Shown here piece after piece: positions 1 to 7,789 of a DNA stretch of 17,223 nucleotides. Source of the DNA: Chryseobacterium gleum (lineage in GTDB: Bacteria > Bacteroidota > Bacteroidia > Flavobacteriales_D > Crocinitomicaceae); assembly GCA_943326315.2 (NCBI GenBank), contig CALPSU020000012.1:1-17223 (forward strand), read 5' to 3'. The stretch's first letter is position 1, and every line of letters begins with the position of its first letter. A program made the position numbers and the translations under genes. The notes below the pieces were generated by a model. The model was not told where the DNA came from. It worked only from the letters and a program-made list of their open reading frames with translations, and ran no database searches.

Positions 1-2198
1 GTTTTTTCTAAAGATGATTTAATTATATGGTTAATATCAAATGGAATTAATGTTTGAACATCAATCAATTCAATACTAATTCCAATTTCTTCTAACTGTT
101 TAACTGCAATTTCACATAAATTGAAAGTTGAACCATAAGAAACAATCGTTAAATCAGTTCCTTTTTTTACGATCTCAGGAATACCTAAAGGAATTTTGAA
201 TTCACCTATATTATTTGGCAATGGCTCTTTAGATCTATATCCATTTAATGGTTCAATTACCAATGCTGGTTCATCTGCTTCCATTAATGTATTATAGAAT
301 CCAGCGGCCTTCGTCATATTTCTTGGTACGCATACATAAATTCCTCTAACTGCATTTACAATCATCCCCATTGGACTTCCAGAATGCCAGATCCCTTCTA
401 AGCGATGACCTCTCGTACTTATTATTAATGGTGCTTTCTGACCGCCTTTTGTTCTGTATTGAACAGTTGCTAAATCATCCGACATCACTTGAATAGCATA
501 TAATAAATAATCTAAGTATTGAATTTCAGCGATAGGACGTAATCCTCTCATAGCCATCCCAATTCCTTGTCCTATAATACTGCATTCTCTAATGCCGGTA
601 TCCGATATTCTTAATTCTCCGAATTGATCTTGTAAACCTTCTAAAGTTTGATTTACCCCTCCAATTTTACCTGCATCTTCTCCGAATATTAATGCTTCTG
701 GATGTCTTTCAAATAATTTTCTGTAGTTTTCACGAAGAATAATTCGCCCATCTTCCATTACTGGTTCAGCATCGTATGTTGGTTCAACACTTTGTATTGA
801 AGGAACGTTAAATTTAGATTCAGAATGAATATGAGAACTATATCTCGATTTATTCATTTCTAATTCTTGTTGAATCCAAGAGGCTAAAGCATTTTTTGAA
901 GCTGTATTTTCTTCTCGAACAATTTTTAATACTTTTCTAGCAGTATTAAAAATCATTTTACGAATTGGTTCTTTTTCTTTTTCTAGTGTTTCAATTTCTT
1001 TATTTATGAAAACACCATTTGGACTTGTATGAGCAACAGATTTCATTAAGGAAACTGCATTGTCTAAGTCGGATTTTATTTCGCTTAAATAAGATGCCCA
1101 AGCAGCATTTTTATTTTCTCTAACTGTAATTTTAGCTTCTTGTTGAATTGCTTCTAATTCTTCTTCTGTGCTTAATCTTAATCCTTCAGAATCAAAATTT
1201 AAAATCCATTCTTTGAATTTTGTGATGCAATCAAATTCAACTTCCCAAGCTAAACGGTCATTAGATTTATATCGTTCATGTGATCCTGAAGTAGAGTGGC
1301 CTTGCGGTTGACCAACTTCTTTTACGTGCACTAATACTGGTACATGTTCTTCTCTAGCGATTGCTACAGCTTTTTCATACGTTTCACATAAATGAGCGTA
1401 ATCCCATCCTTTAGTAACAAATATTTCGTAACCAGGTTTAGATTTAGTACGCTTCATTCCTGCCAAAGCTTCAGAAATACTGTCTTTTGTAGTTTGGTTA
1501 TGACGCGCTACAGAAATACCATAACCATCATCCCAAACTGACATAACCATTGGAACTTGTAAAACACCTGCTGCATTAATAGTTTCCCAAAAAGGTCCTT
1601 CTGAAGTTGAAGCATCACCTATTGTTCCAAATGCTACTTCATTTCCATGATTAGTAAATTTTTTGAATTCATCCATTTGACTTAAAGTCGGATGTTCTCT
1701 ATATACTTTTGAAGCTTGAGCCAAACCTAATAATCTAGGCATCTGTCCAGCTGTAGGAGAAATATCTGAAGAACTGTTTTTTTGAGCCATCAAATTTTTC
1801 CATTCACCATTTTCATCTAGATTACGAGATGCGTAATGTCCACCCATTTGACGTCCTGCAGAAAGCGGTTCTTCAACAACATTTGTATGACCATATAATC
1901 CAGCGAAATATTGTTGAAGAGTTAATTGATCAATAGCCATCATTAATGTTTGATCACGGTAGTAACCAGAACGAAAATCGCCATCTTGAAATTGTTTTGC
2001 TAAGGCAATTTGAGCTAATTCTTTTCCGTCTCCAAATATTCCAAACTTAGCTTTTCCTGTAAGCACCTCTCTACGGCCTAACAAGGACGCTTCCCGGGAT
2101 TCACAAGCCAAACGGAAATCAGCAATAACTTCTTGTTTGAAAGTTTCAAAATCAACTGATGATTCTGTATCGATAACTAATTCTTTAGACATAGCCAT
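1..2198 (-). CDS. 2-oxoacid dehydrogenase E1, fused alpha and beta subunits (3' end outside window)
   Basis: This is the thiamine-diphosphate-dependent decarboxylase (E1) of a 2-oxoacid dehydrogenase complex, probably acting on branched-chain keto acids or a related substrate. It transfers the acyl group to a lipoylated E2. I translated the minus strand from the ATG at 2198 (MAMSKELVID); about 732 codons stay open to the left edge, so the C-terminus is missing. The alpha half shows GYYRDQ, GRQMGGHY and the ThDP/Mg motif GDASTSEG at residues 194-201, followed by WDDGYGIS at 222-229. A linker of roughly 100 residues or more precedes the beta half, which begins near residue 480 with FGEDAGKIGG (505-514) and later LIDVQTLIPFD. 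Separate alpha and beta genes are usual elsewhere; the fused form is common in Bacteroidota. The Met at residue 3 is an alternative start. Substrate specificity cannot be read from the sequence. No convincing promoter box was found in the 189-bp divergent gap to the helicase gene. Confidence 0.93.
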   Translation of the reverse strand, partial: MAMSKELVIDTESSVDFETFKQEVIADFRLACESREASLLGRREVLTGKAKFGIFGDGKELAQIALAKQFQDGDFRSGYYRDQTLMMAIDQLTLQQYFAGLYGHTNVVEEPLSAGRQMGGHYASRNLDENGEWKNLMAQKNSSSDISPTAGQMPRLLGLAQASKVYREHPTLSQMDEFKKFTNHGNEVAFGTIGDASTSEGPFWETINAAGVLQVPMVMSVWDDGYGISVARHNQTTKDSISEALAGMKRTKSKPGYEIFVTKGWDYAHLCETYEKAVAIAREEHVPVLVHVKEVGQPQGHSTSGSHERYKSNDRLAWEVEFDCITKFKEWILNFDSEGLRLSTEEELEAIQQEAKITVRENKNAAWASYLSEIKSDLDNAVSLMKSVAHTSPNGVFINKEIETLEKEKEPIRKMIFNTARKVLKIVREENTASKNALASWIQQELEMNKSRYSSHIHSESKFNVPSIQSVEPTYDAEPVMEDGRIILRENYRKLFERHPEALIFGEDAGKIGGVNQTLEGLQDQFGELRISDTGIRECSIIGQGIGMAMRGLRPIAEIQYLDYLLYAIQVMSDDLATVQYRTKGGQKAPLIISTRGHRLEGIWHSGSPMGMIVNAVRGIYVCVPRNMTKAAGFYNTLMEADEPALVIEPLNGYRSKEPLPNNIGEFKIPLGIPEIVKKGTDLTIVSYGSTFNLCEIAVKQLEEIGISIELIDVQTLIPFDINHIIKSSLEK

Positions 2199-2387
2199 AA
2201 TTTATGAAATGTAAAAGTAATGAAAAATAGAAAGGAAATATAAGAATAGATGTATGTATTGATTATTATTTAACAACAATTTAAGTAAAATTGACATAAT
2301 TGATCTAAAAATAGCAATTTGATTTTTGACCATTAAAAAAACAAGGTTTATTTAACTAATTTTAGGCAAGAATAATAAAATTGACAG

Positions 2388-5300
2388 ATGATTCTTTTAA
2401 ACAAAGCTTTCGAAACGTATATAAACAGTTATACTTCTCAAAAAACGAGAGATAGAAGCATCGATTCCATTGTAAAAGAATTAATAATTACGGATACTGA
2501 AATAAATGCAAAAGTAAAAGGTTCAAAAATTTATCAAGTTTCTATTCAGTATACAATAGATAAGGTTCGAAGTTCTAAATGTAATTGTGCATTTGAGATG
2601 GGGCCAGTTTGCAAGCATATTGTAAATGTTTTGAAAAGTGCCGATATTGAATTAGCGGATTCTTATCAACTAGAAAATGAACTTTTTGAATCTATTGAAA
2701 TTATCGATGGAGAAGAAATTCGAGTAGAATCTCATCCAACAGATTTTATTTTTAAAAAGTTTAATTTTTCAGATTTAACAAACACTTTTATCCTTAAAAA
2801 CAGTCTTGAATTTGCTAACGATGGAAAACGAGGTTTTTTTGACCTCCAAGTATTAAGTTTAAAAATTAATCAAGGAGCATTCAAGGATTCCTATGGATTC
2901 TACCAAGCACTTCCAGTCAGTGTTAAATTTATAAATGGAGATTTAATACTATCTTGTTCATGTAGAACTCCTAAACGTAAAATGTGTGAACATCAGGTTC
3001 AATTGATGTATAACTTGAAAGATAGGAAAGAGTTTCAATTGTTTTTTGATGAGAAGTGGAGGAATGAATTCTTATATACAAAAGCTTTTGACTATGGACT
3101 TGAAAACGAACCTTTTCTAGAAAATTATTTTCAAATTGAGTACGTTGGAAGGGAAGTAGAAGTTACTCCAATAAATAAAGAAATATTAGCAATTAATTCA
3201 AAGACTACAGAGAATTTAAAGAAGAATTTATTGCCTATTCAAGCTGAAATTAGTGTTTCAAAATTTAGGAATAAAGATGCAAAGTTAATTATGGTTTTTG
3301 GCCAACATCGCTATTACGATCATATTTTCATTGAATTATTAGATGCTAAATTATCAAAAGACGGGCAAATTAAAAACCCTCTGACACTTGAAAACCCTCT
3401 TGATTATGTTTGGAAATCAAATAGTAATGAAGAATTAAAATTTTATTCAGGATTAACTAAATTTCAAAACAACACCGTTCGAAATAGTTCTTCATCAGAC
3501 ATTGAAGCTTTAAAGTCTGTTGTTCTAAATCCATTGAAAATAGACGCTTATTATCATGATTCAAATGTATCCGAAACACTAAAAACTGCATCCATAATAC
3601 CGATTGAATTGCAGGTTTTAGAATCGGATTTAATTTTAAATGTTAATCAGAAAGATAGCTTTTATGAAATCACTGGAAACATAACGATTTTGGATAAAAC
3701 GTATGAAATTAGGGACTTAAAATTGAAATACAATTACTTTATTTTAATTGGTAAAACGATGTATTTATTAGATAATCCAAATTACATTCGAGTTATTAAT
3801 TTCTTTAAGAAAAACAACCAAACTATTTTAATTCACGAGTCTAAATTTTCAGAATTTCAAGAAACTATTTTAGCCAACTTAGAGCACAAAATTAAAATAA
3901 ACTATTCCTACCTTAAGCCTGCAACTAAAAAGCAAATCAAAGATTTCGGAGTTGAAAATTTAAAAGAAAAAATGATATACTTATCTGATTCTGATGAGTA
4001 TGTTATAATTTCTCCAGCTGTAAAATATGGAAATATTGAAGCGCCGTTGTTTTCTAAAAAACAAGTTTATTCTACAGATTCAAAAGGAAATTCATTTTTA
4101 ATTGAAAGAGATTTAACCCTTGAAGATCGGTTTATGTCTATTCTTTTAAGACAACATTCTTCTTTTGAAGAGCAATTAGAACAAGGTTATTTTTATGTTC
4201 ACAAACAAGAATTTTTAGAGGAAGGATGGTTTTTTGATGTATTTGAACAATGGAAAGATGAAGGAATAACCATTTTAGGATTTAGTGAATTGAAAAATAA
4301 CAATCTAAATCCTAACAAGGCTTCAGTTTCGGTTTCTGTGAATAGTGGTTTGGATTGGTTTGATACTTCTTTAAAGGTAATGTTTGGAAATCAGGAGGTA
4401 TCCTTGAAACAGCTTCAAAAGTCTGTTAAAAACAGGTCGAAATTCATCGAATTGGGTGATGGAACTTTAGGTTTATTACCGGAAGAATGGATAGAGAAAT
4501 TTTCAAAATATTTTAGATCGGGAGAAGTTGGAAGAGATTCTATTCGAACACATAAAATGAATTTTTCAGAAATTTCTGAATTATACGAAGATGAGGTACT
4601 AACAAATGAAGCGAGGGAAAAATTGGCTTATTATCACTCAAAAATGTCTGAATTTAAATCTATTGAAGAGATAGCTGTTCCAAAAGAATTAATTGCAACC
4701 TTAAGAGGATATCAAAAGGAAGGATTAAATTGGTTGAACTTTTTAGATGAATTTGAATTTGGTGGATGTTTGGCAGATGACATGGGTTTAGGAAAAACGA
4801 TTCAAATTATAGCTTTTATATTGTCACAAAGAGAAAAAGGAAGAAAAAATACGAATTTAATTGTTGTACCTACTTCCTTAATTTTCAATTGGCAAGTTGA
4901 AATAGAAAAATTTGCTCCATCTATTAAAATTCACACCATTTATGGAGTAGATAGAATTAAAAGCACACTAGATTTTGACCAATACGAAATCATTTTGACA
5001 TCCTATGGAACTCTTTTAGCAGATATTCGTTTTTTGAAAGAATATCATTTTAATTATATATTCTTAGACGAGTCTCAAGCTATTAAAAATCCAGAATCAC
5101 AGAGATATAAATCCGTTAGATTATTAAAATCACGTAACAAAATTGTTTTAACTGGTACACCAATAGAGAATAATACCTTTGATTTATATGGTCAATTTTC
5201 ATTTGCTTGCCCCGGTTTGTTAGGTAATAAGCAGCATTTTACAGATCACTATTCTCAGCCTATTGACAAATTTAAAGATACAAGAAGAGCAATTGAATTA

Positions 5301-6080
5301 CAGAAAAAAATCAATCCATTTTTACTTAGAAGAACAAAAGCTCAAGTAGCTAAAGAATTGCCTGATAAAACAGAGATGGTTATTTATTGTGAAATGGGCG
5401 AAGAGCAAAGAAATGTTTATGATACTTATAAACAAGAATTTAGAGAGTTTTTAATGGCTTCAAGTGGACAGAAAAAAAACATGGATACGATGTATATGTT
5501 GGCTGGATTGACAAAGTTGAGACAAATCTGTAATTCACCTTCTTTAATTAATGATCAAGAATATTATGGTGATACTTCTGCTAAAATTGAAGTTTTAATG
5601 GAAGAGATAACTACAAAAGCTCCTTATCATAAAATGATTATTTTTTCTCAATTTGTAACGATGTTAGATTTGATAAAAAAAGAGTTAGAAAAAGTTAATA
5701 TTCCATTTGAATATTTAACTGGTCAAACAAAAAATAGACAATCAAAAGTAGATGAATTTCAAACGAATCCAGAGATTAGAGTTTTTCTTATTAGCTTGAA
5801 AGCAGGAGGGACAGGACTTAATTTAACTGAAGCAGATTATGTTTATTTAGTTGACCCATGGTGGAACCCCGCTGTAGAAAATCAAGCAATTGATCGATGC
5901 TATAGAATAGGCCAAAAGAAAAATGTAGTAGCGGTGAGGTTAATTTGTCCAGACACTATTGAAGAAAAAATAATGAAATTACAAGAGTCAAAAAAAGAAC
6001 TCGTAAATGACTTGATAAAAACGGATGCAAGTATTTTAAAATCATTATCAAAAGAGGATTTAATCGGATTCTTTGATTAA
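2388..6080 (+). CDS. SWI2/SNF2-family DNA-dependent ATPase with two SWIM zinc motifs
   Basis: This is a double-stranded-DNA-tracking ATPase of superfamily 2, of the bacterial SNF2/HepA-like type. These remodel protein-DNA or polymerase-DNA complexes in the cytoplasm; the exact role is unknown. The 1230-residue protein has a long N-terminal part with two SWIM-type metal sites: C65-x-C67-x7-C75-x-H77 and C190-x-C192-x7-C200-x-H202. The ATPase core covers about residues 770-1230. Walker A is DMGLGKT (798-804), motif II is DESQ (894-897, where DEAQ or DEAH is more usual), motif III lies in LTGTPIEN, and the second RecA lobe ends with AGGTGLNL, DPWWNPAVE and RCYRIGQ (1170-1176). All catalytic motifs are intact. 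The start is the first ATG, with no stronger upstream candidate. The gene stands alone: a divergent gene lies upstream and a structured repeat follows within 4 bases of the stop. SNF2 identity is certain; cellular function is inference. Confidence 0.95.
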   Translation: MILLNKAFETYINSYTSQKTRDRSIDSIVKELIITDTEINAKVKGSKIYQVSIQYTIDKVRSSKCNCAFEMGPVCKHIVNVLKSADIELADSYQLENELFESIEIIDGEEIRVESHPTDFIFKKFNFSDLTNTFILKNSLEFANDGKRGFFDLQVLSLKINQGAFKDSYGFYQALPVSVKFINGDLILSCSCRTPKRKMCEHQVQLMYNLKDRKEFQLFFDEKWRNEFLYTKAFDYGLENEPFLENYFQIEYVGREVEVTPINKEILAINSKTTENLKKNLLPIQAEISVSKFRNKDAKLIMVFGQHRYYDHIFIELLDAKLSKDGQIKNPLTLENPLDYVWKSNSNEELKFYSGLTKFQNNTVRNSSSSDIEALKSVVLNPLKIDAYYHDSNVSETLKTASIIPIELQVLESDLILNVNQKDSFYEITGNITILDKTYEIRDLKLKYNYFILIGKTMYLLDNPNYIRVINFFKKNNQTILIHESKFSEFQETILANLEHKIKINYSYLKPATKKQIKDFGVENLKEKMIYLSDSDEYVIISPAVKYGNIEAPLFSKKQVYSTDSKGNSFLIERDLTLEDRFMSILLRQHSSFEEQLEQGYFYVHKQEFLEEGWFFDVFEQWKDEGITILGFSELKNNNLNPNKASVSVSVNSGLDWFDTSLKVMFGNQEVSLKQLQKSVKNRSKFIELGDGTLGLLPEEWIEKFSKYFRSGEVGRDSIRTHKMNFSEISELYEDEVLTNEAREKLAYYHSKMSEFKSIEEIAVPKELIATLRGYQKEGLNWLNFLDEFEFGGCLADDMGLGKTIQIIAFILSQREKGRKNTNLIVVPTSLIFNWQVEIEKFAPSIKIHTIYGVDRIKSTLDFDQYEIILTSYGTLLADIRFLKEYHFNYIFLDESQAIKNPESQRYKSVRLLKSRNKIVLTGTPIENNTFDLYGQFSFACPGLLGNKQHFTDHYSQPIDKFKDTRRAIELQKKINPFLLRRTKAQVAKELPDKTEMVIYCEMGEEQRNVYDTYKQEFREFLMASSGQKKNMDTMYMLAGLTKLRQICNSPSLINDQEYYGDTSAKIEVLMEEITTKAPYHKMIIFSQFVTMLDLIKKELEKVNIPFEYLTGQTKNRQSKVDEFQTNPEIRVFLISLKAGGTGLNLTEADYVYLVDPWWNPAVENQAIDRCYRIGQKKNVVAVRLICPDTIEEKIMKLQESKKELVNDLIKTDASILKSLSKEDLIGFFD

Positions 6081-6083
6081 TCG

Positions 6084-6250
6084 TTTTTAACCACAGAGGA
6101 CTCCGAGGTTTTCACAGAGGCGCTCAGAGTTTTTACTTTCATAATAAAAAACTTCGTGTTACTCTGTGCTAAACTCTGTAACCCTCTGCGGTAAAAAAAT
6201 GAACTCAGTGATACTCCGTGATAAACTCCGCGTTCCTCTGTGGTTAAATA
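6084..6250. repeat. GC-rich structured intergenic repeat, three ~45-bp units, one inverted
   Basis: Three related units fill the gap between the SNF2 and exonuclease genes. Unit A (6086-6130) is inverted relative to units B (6151-6196) and C (6203-6248). B and C align without gaps over 46 bp with about 34 identical positions. The outer ends TTTAACCACAGAGGA (6086-6100) and TCCTCTGTGGTTAAA (6234-6248) are perfect 15-bp inverted repeats, so transcript or single strand can fold into a long imperfect hairpin. Inside each unit a CTCTGTG-like word recurs every 10-12 bp. Unit A is about 57% GC in 6091-6130, far above the surrounding genes. From memory, repeats built on CCACAGAGG / CCTCTGTGG occur between genes in many bacterial genomes, so this is probably a copy of a dispersed family. 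It may also act as a transcription terminator for the SNF2 gene. No coding potential is evident. Confidence 0.85.
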
Positions 6251-6311
6251 AAAAACTTTTCCCCAATTTCCCCTCCAATATCCAAAAATTCTCAGTTTCT
6301 TTACATTTACA

Positions 6312-7682
6312 ATGCATTACGTAATAATCGATATTGAAACAACTGGTGGAAGCCCTAAAAGCTCTAAGATAACAGAGATTGCTATCTATAAGCACAATGG
6401 CGATGAAATTATCGATCAATACGAAACGCTTATTGATCCAGAAATGCCAATTCCTGAATTTATAGTTAATTTAACAGGGATTAGCGATGAAATGGTGAGA
6501 GATGCGCCTAAATTTTACGAAGTAGCCAAGAAAATAGTTGAATTTACGGAAGGATGCATTTTTGTAGCCCATAATGTTAATTTCGATTATGGTATTATTC
6601 GTCAGGAATTTAGAAAATTAGGTTACGATTATAGACGTCAACATCTTTGTACAGTTCTTGCTTCTAGAAAAATATTACCAGGTTTAGAATCCTATAGCTT
6701 AGGTAAATTGTCTAGAAATTTAGGAATTGAATTGATCGGTCGACATAGGGCTGGTGGAGATGCTTTTGCAACAGCAAAACTTTTTACAATATTAAAAAAT
6801 ACGGATTCTAAAGATTTAGAAACGTTTATTAAACAAGATTTAAATCCTCAAATTTTACATCCAAATTTAGATATTGCTGAATTAGATGAGATACCAGATA
6901 AAACAGGAGTTTTTAAGTTTTATAATGAGTTTAATGTTTTGATATTTGTAGGTAAAAGCAAATATTTAAGAAGGAGAATTGAACAGCATCTAAAAAATAA
7001 TAAATCTGTAAAAGGTGCAAAGTTGATTAAAGAAATTACACGTATCGAATATGAAATTACGGGTTCTGAATTTATATCAAATATTATAGAAACAAATTTA
7101 GTTAAAGAGCACAAACCATTATATAATCCTCCGATAAAGAAAATAAGATTCTCTCATGGTATTTTTAAATATTTTGATGAAATAGGTTATCAACGTTTTT
7201 TTATTGGTCTCACTTCAAAATTTACAGAATCTCCTTTGGTTGGATTTAATTCTAAAAAAGATGCGGTTTCTTTTTTAGAGAATAAAATTGAAGAATTTGA
7301 ATTGTGTCAAAAATTATGTGATTTATATACTTCTAATTCATCTTGTTTTCAATATTCTGTAAAAGAGTGTAGGGGAGCTTGTATTAAAGAAGAGTCTTAT
7401 GAGTTTTATAATTTACGAGCAACTTCAATGCTTAAAAATATTACCTCTAGTAGTGAAAGTTATTATATTGTTGAAAGTGGCCGCCATAAAGGAGAAAAGA
7501 GCATTCTATTAGTTGAAAATGGAAGTTTAGTTGGGTATGGCTATGTTCCATTTCATTCTCAATTTTCACCCATAGAAAAATGGAGAAATCTTATTGATCA
7601 AATTATAGTTCACGACGATTTAGAGACTCTTTTTGTTCAGTATGTAAGAAGTAATCCTTCTCTTCATATCGTTAAATATTAA
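6312..7682 (+). CDS. DEDDh 3'-5' exonuclease fused to GIY-YIG nuclease and cysteine cluster
   Basis: This is a two-nuclease fusion likely acting in DNA repair, similar in layout to a PolIII-epsilon-like exonuclease joined to the N-terminal part of UvrC/Cho. Residues 1-165 form the DEDDh exonuclease: D7-I-E9-TTG (ExoI), H87-N-V-N-F-D92 (ExoII), and H145 with D150 in HRAGGDA (ExoIII). Residues 196-275 are a GIY-YIG domain in variant form: G199-V-F for GIY, F212-V-G for YIG, arginines 220-222, E260 as the predicted metal ligand, and LYN at 270-272. Residues 332-357 hold five cysteines (332, 336, 345, 353, 357) followed by a YN motif, much like the cysteine segment after the GIY-YIG domain of UvrC. 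The remaining C-terminal ~95 residues match nothing I recognise. The ATG at 6312 places DIETTG correctly near the N-terminus. A C/T-rich leader separates it from the upstream repeat. Architecture is clear; the repair role is inferred. Confidence 0.9.
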   Translation: MHYVIIDIETTGGSPKSSKITEIAIYKHNGDEIIDQYETLIDPEMPIPEFIVNLTGISDEMVRDAPKFYEVAKKIVEFTEGCIFVAHNVNFDYGIIRQEFRKLGYDYRRQHLCTVLASRKILPGLESYSLGKLSRNLGIELIGRHRAGGDAFATAKLFTILKNTDSKDLETFIKQDLNPQILHPNLDIAELDEIPDKTGVFKFYNEFNVLIFVGKSKYLRRRIEQHLKNNKSVKGAKLIKEITRIEYEITGSEFISNIIETNLVKEHKPLYNPPIKKIRFSHGIFKYFDEIGYQRFFIGLTSKFTESPLVGFNSKKDAVSFLENKIEEFELCQKLCDLYTSNSSCFQYSVKECRGACIKEESYEFYNLRATSMLKNITSSSESYYIVESGRHKGEKSILLVENGSLVGYGYVPFHSQFSPIEKWRNLIDQIIVHDDLETLFVQYVRSNPSLHIVKY

Positions 7683-7736
7683 TCGAACTCAGGTTAATAG
7701 TATAATTTTAAAATACAAATTTATTATGTCTCATAA

Positions 7737-7770
7737 AAAAGCCTGTTTGAAATTAATCAAACAGGCTTTT
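7737..7770. terminator. Bidirectional intrinsic terminator
   Basis: A perfect 14-bp stem, AAAAGCCTGTTTGA (7737-7750) with TCAAACAGGCTTTT (7757-7770), encloses a 6-nt AATTAA loop. An A-run on the left and a T-run on the right give a U-tract on either transcript. It sits between the convergent exonuclease/GIY-YIG gene and secDF, so it most likely ends both. Confidence 0.9.
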
Positions 7771-7789
7771 GTAATTTATAGAAACTAAA

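Noticed and set aside
2199..2387. Promoters in the divergent gap between the E1 and SNF2 genes
   Set aside because: TTTG-like and TAnnTTTA-like words occur, but none at a 19-21-bp spacing on either strand, so no promoter is assigned.
6084..6250. CRISPR array
   Set aside because: Units differ from each other, one is inverted, and there are no unique spacers of even length or cas genes.
6159..6419. 86-residue open frame on the minus strand over the repeat and exonuclease start
   Set aside because: It runs through the structured repeat and the antisense of the DIETTG region; the product resembles no known protein and is a shadow.
2388..7682. A defence island made of the SNF2 helicase and the exonuclease/GIY-YIG protein
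   Set aside because: SNF2 and nuclease pairs do occur in defence systems, but these genes are separated by a repeat, lack other defence genes nearby and look like widespread housekeeping repair types.
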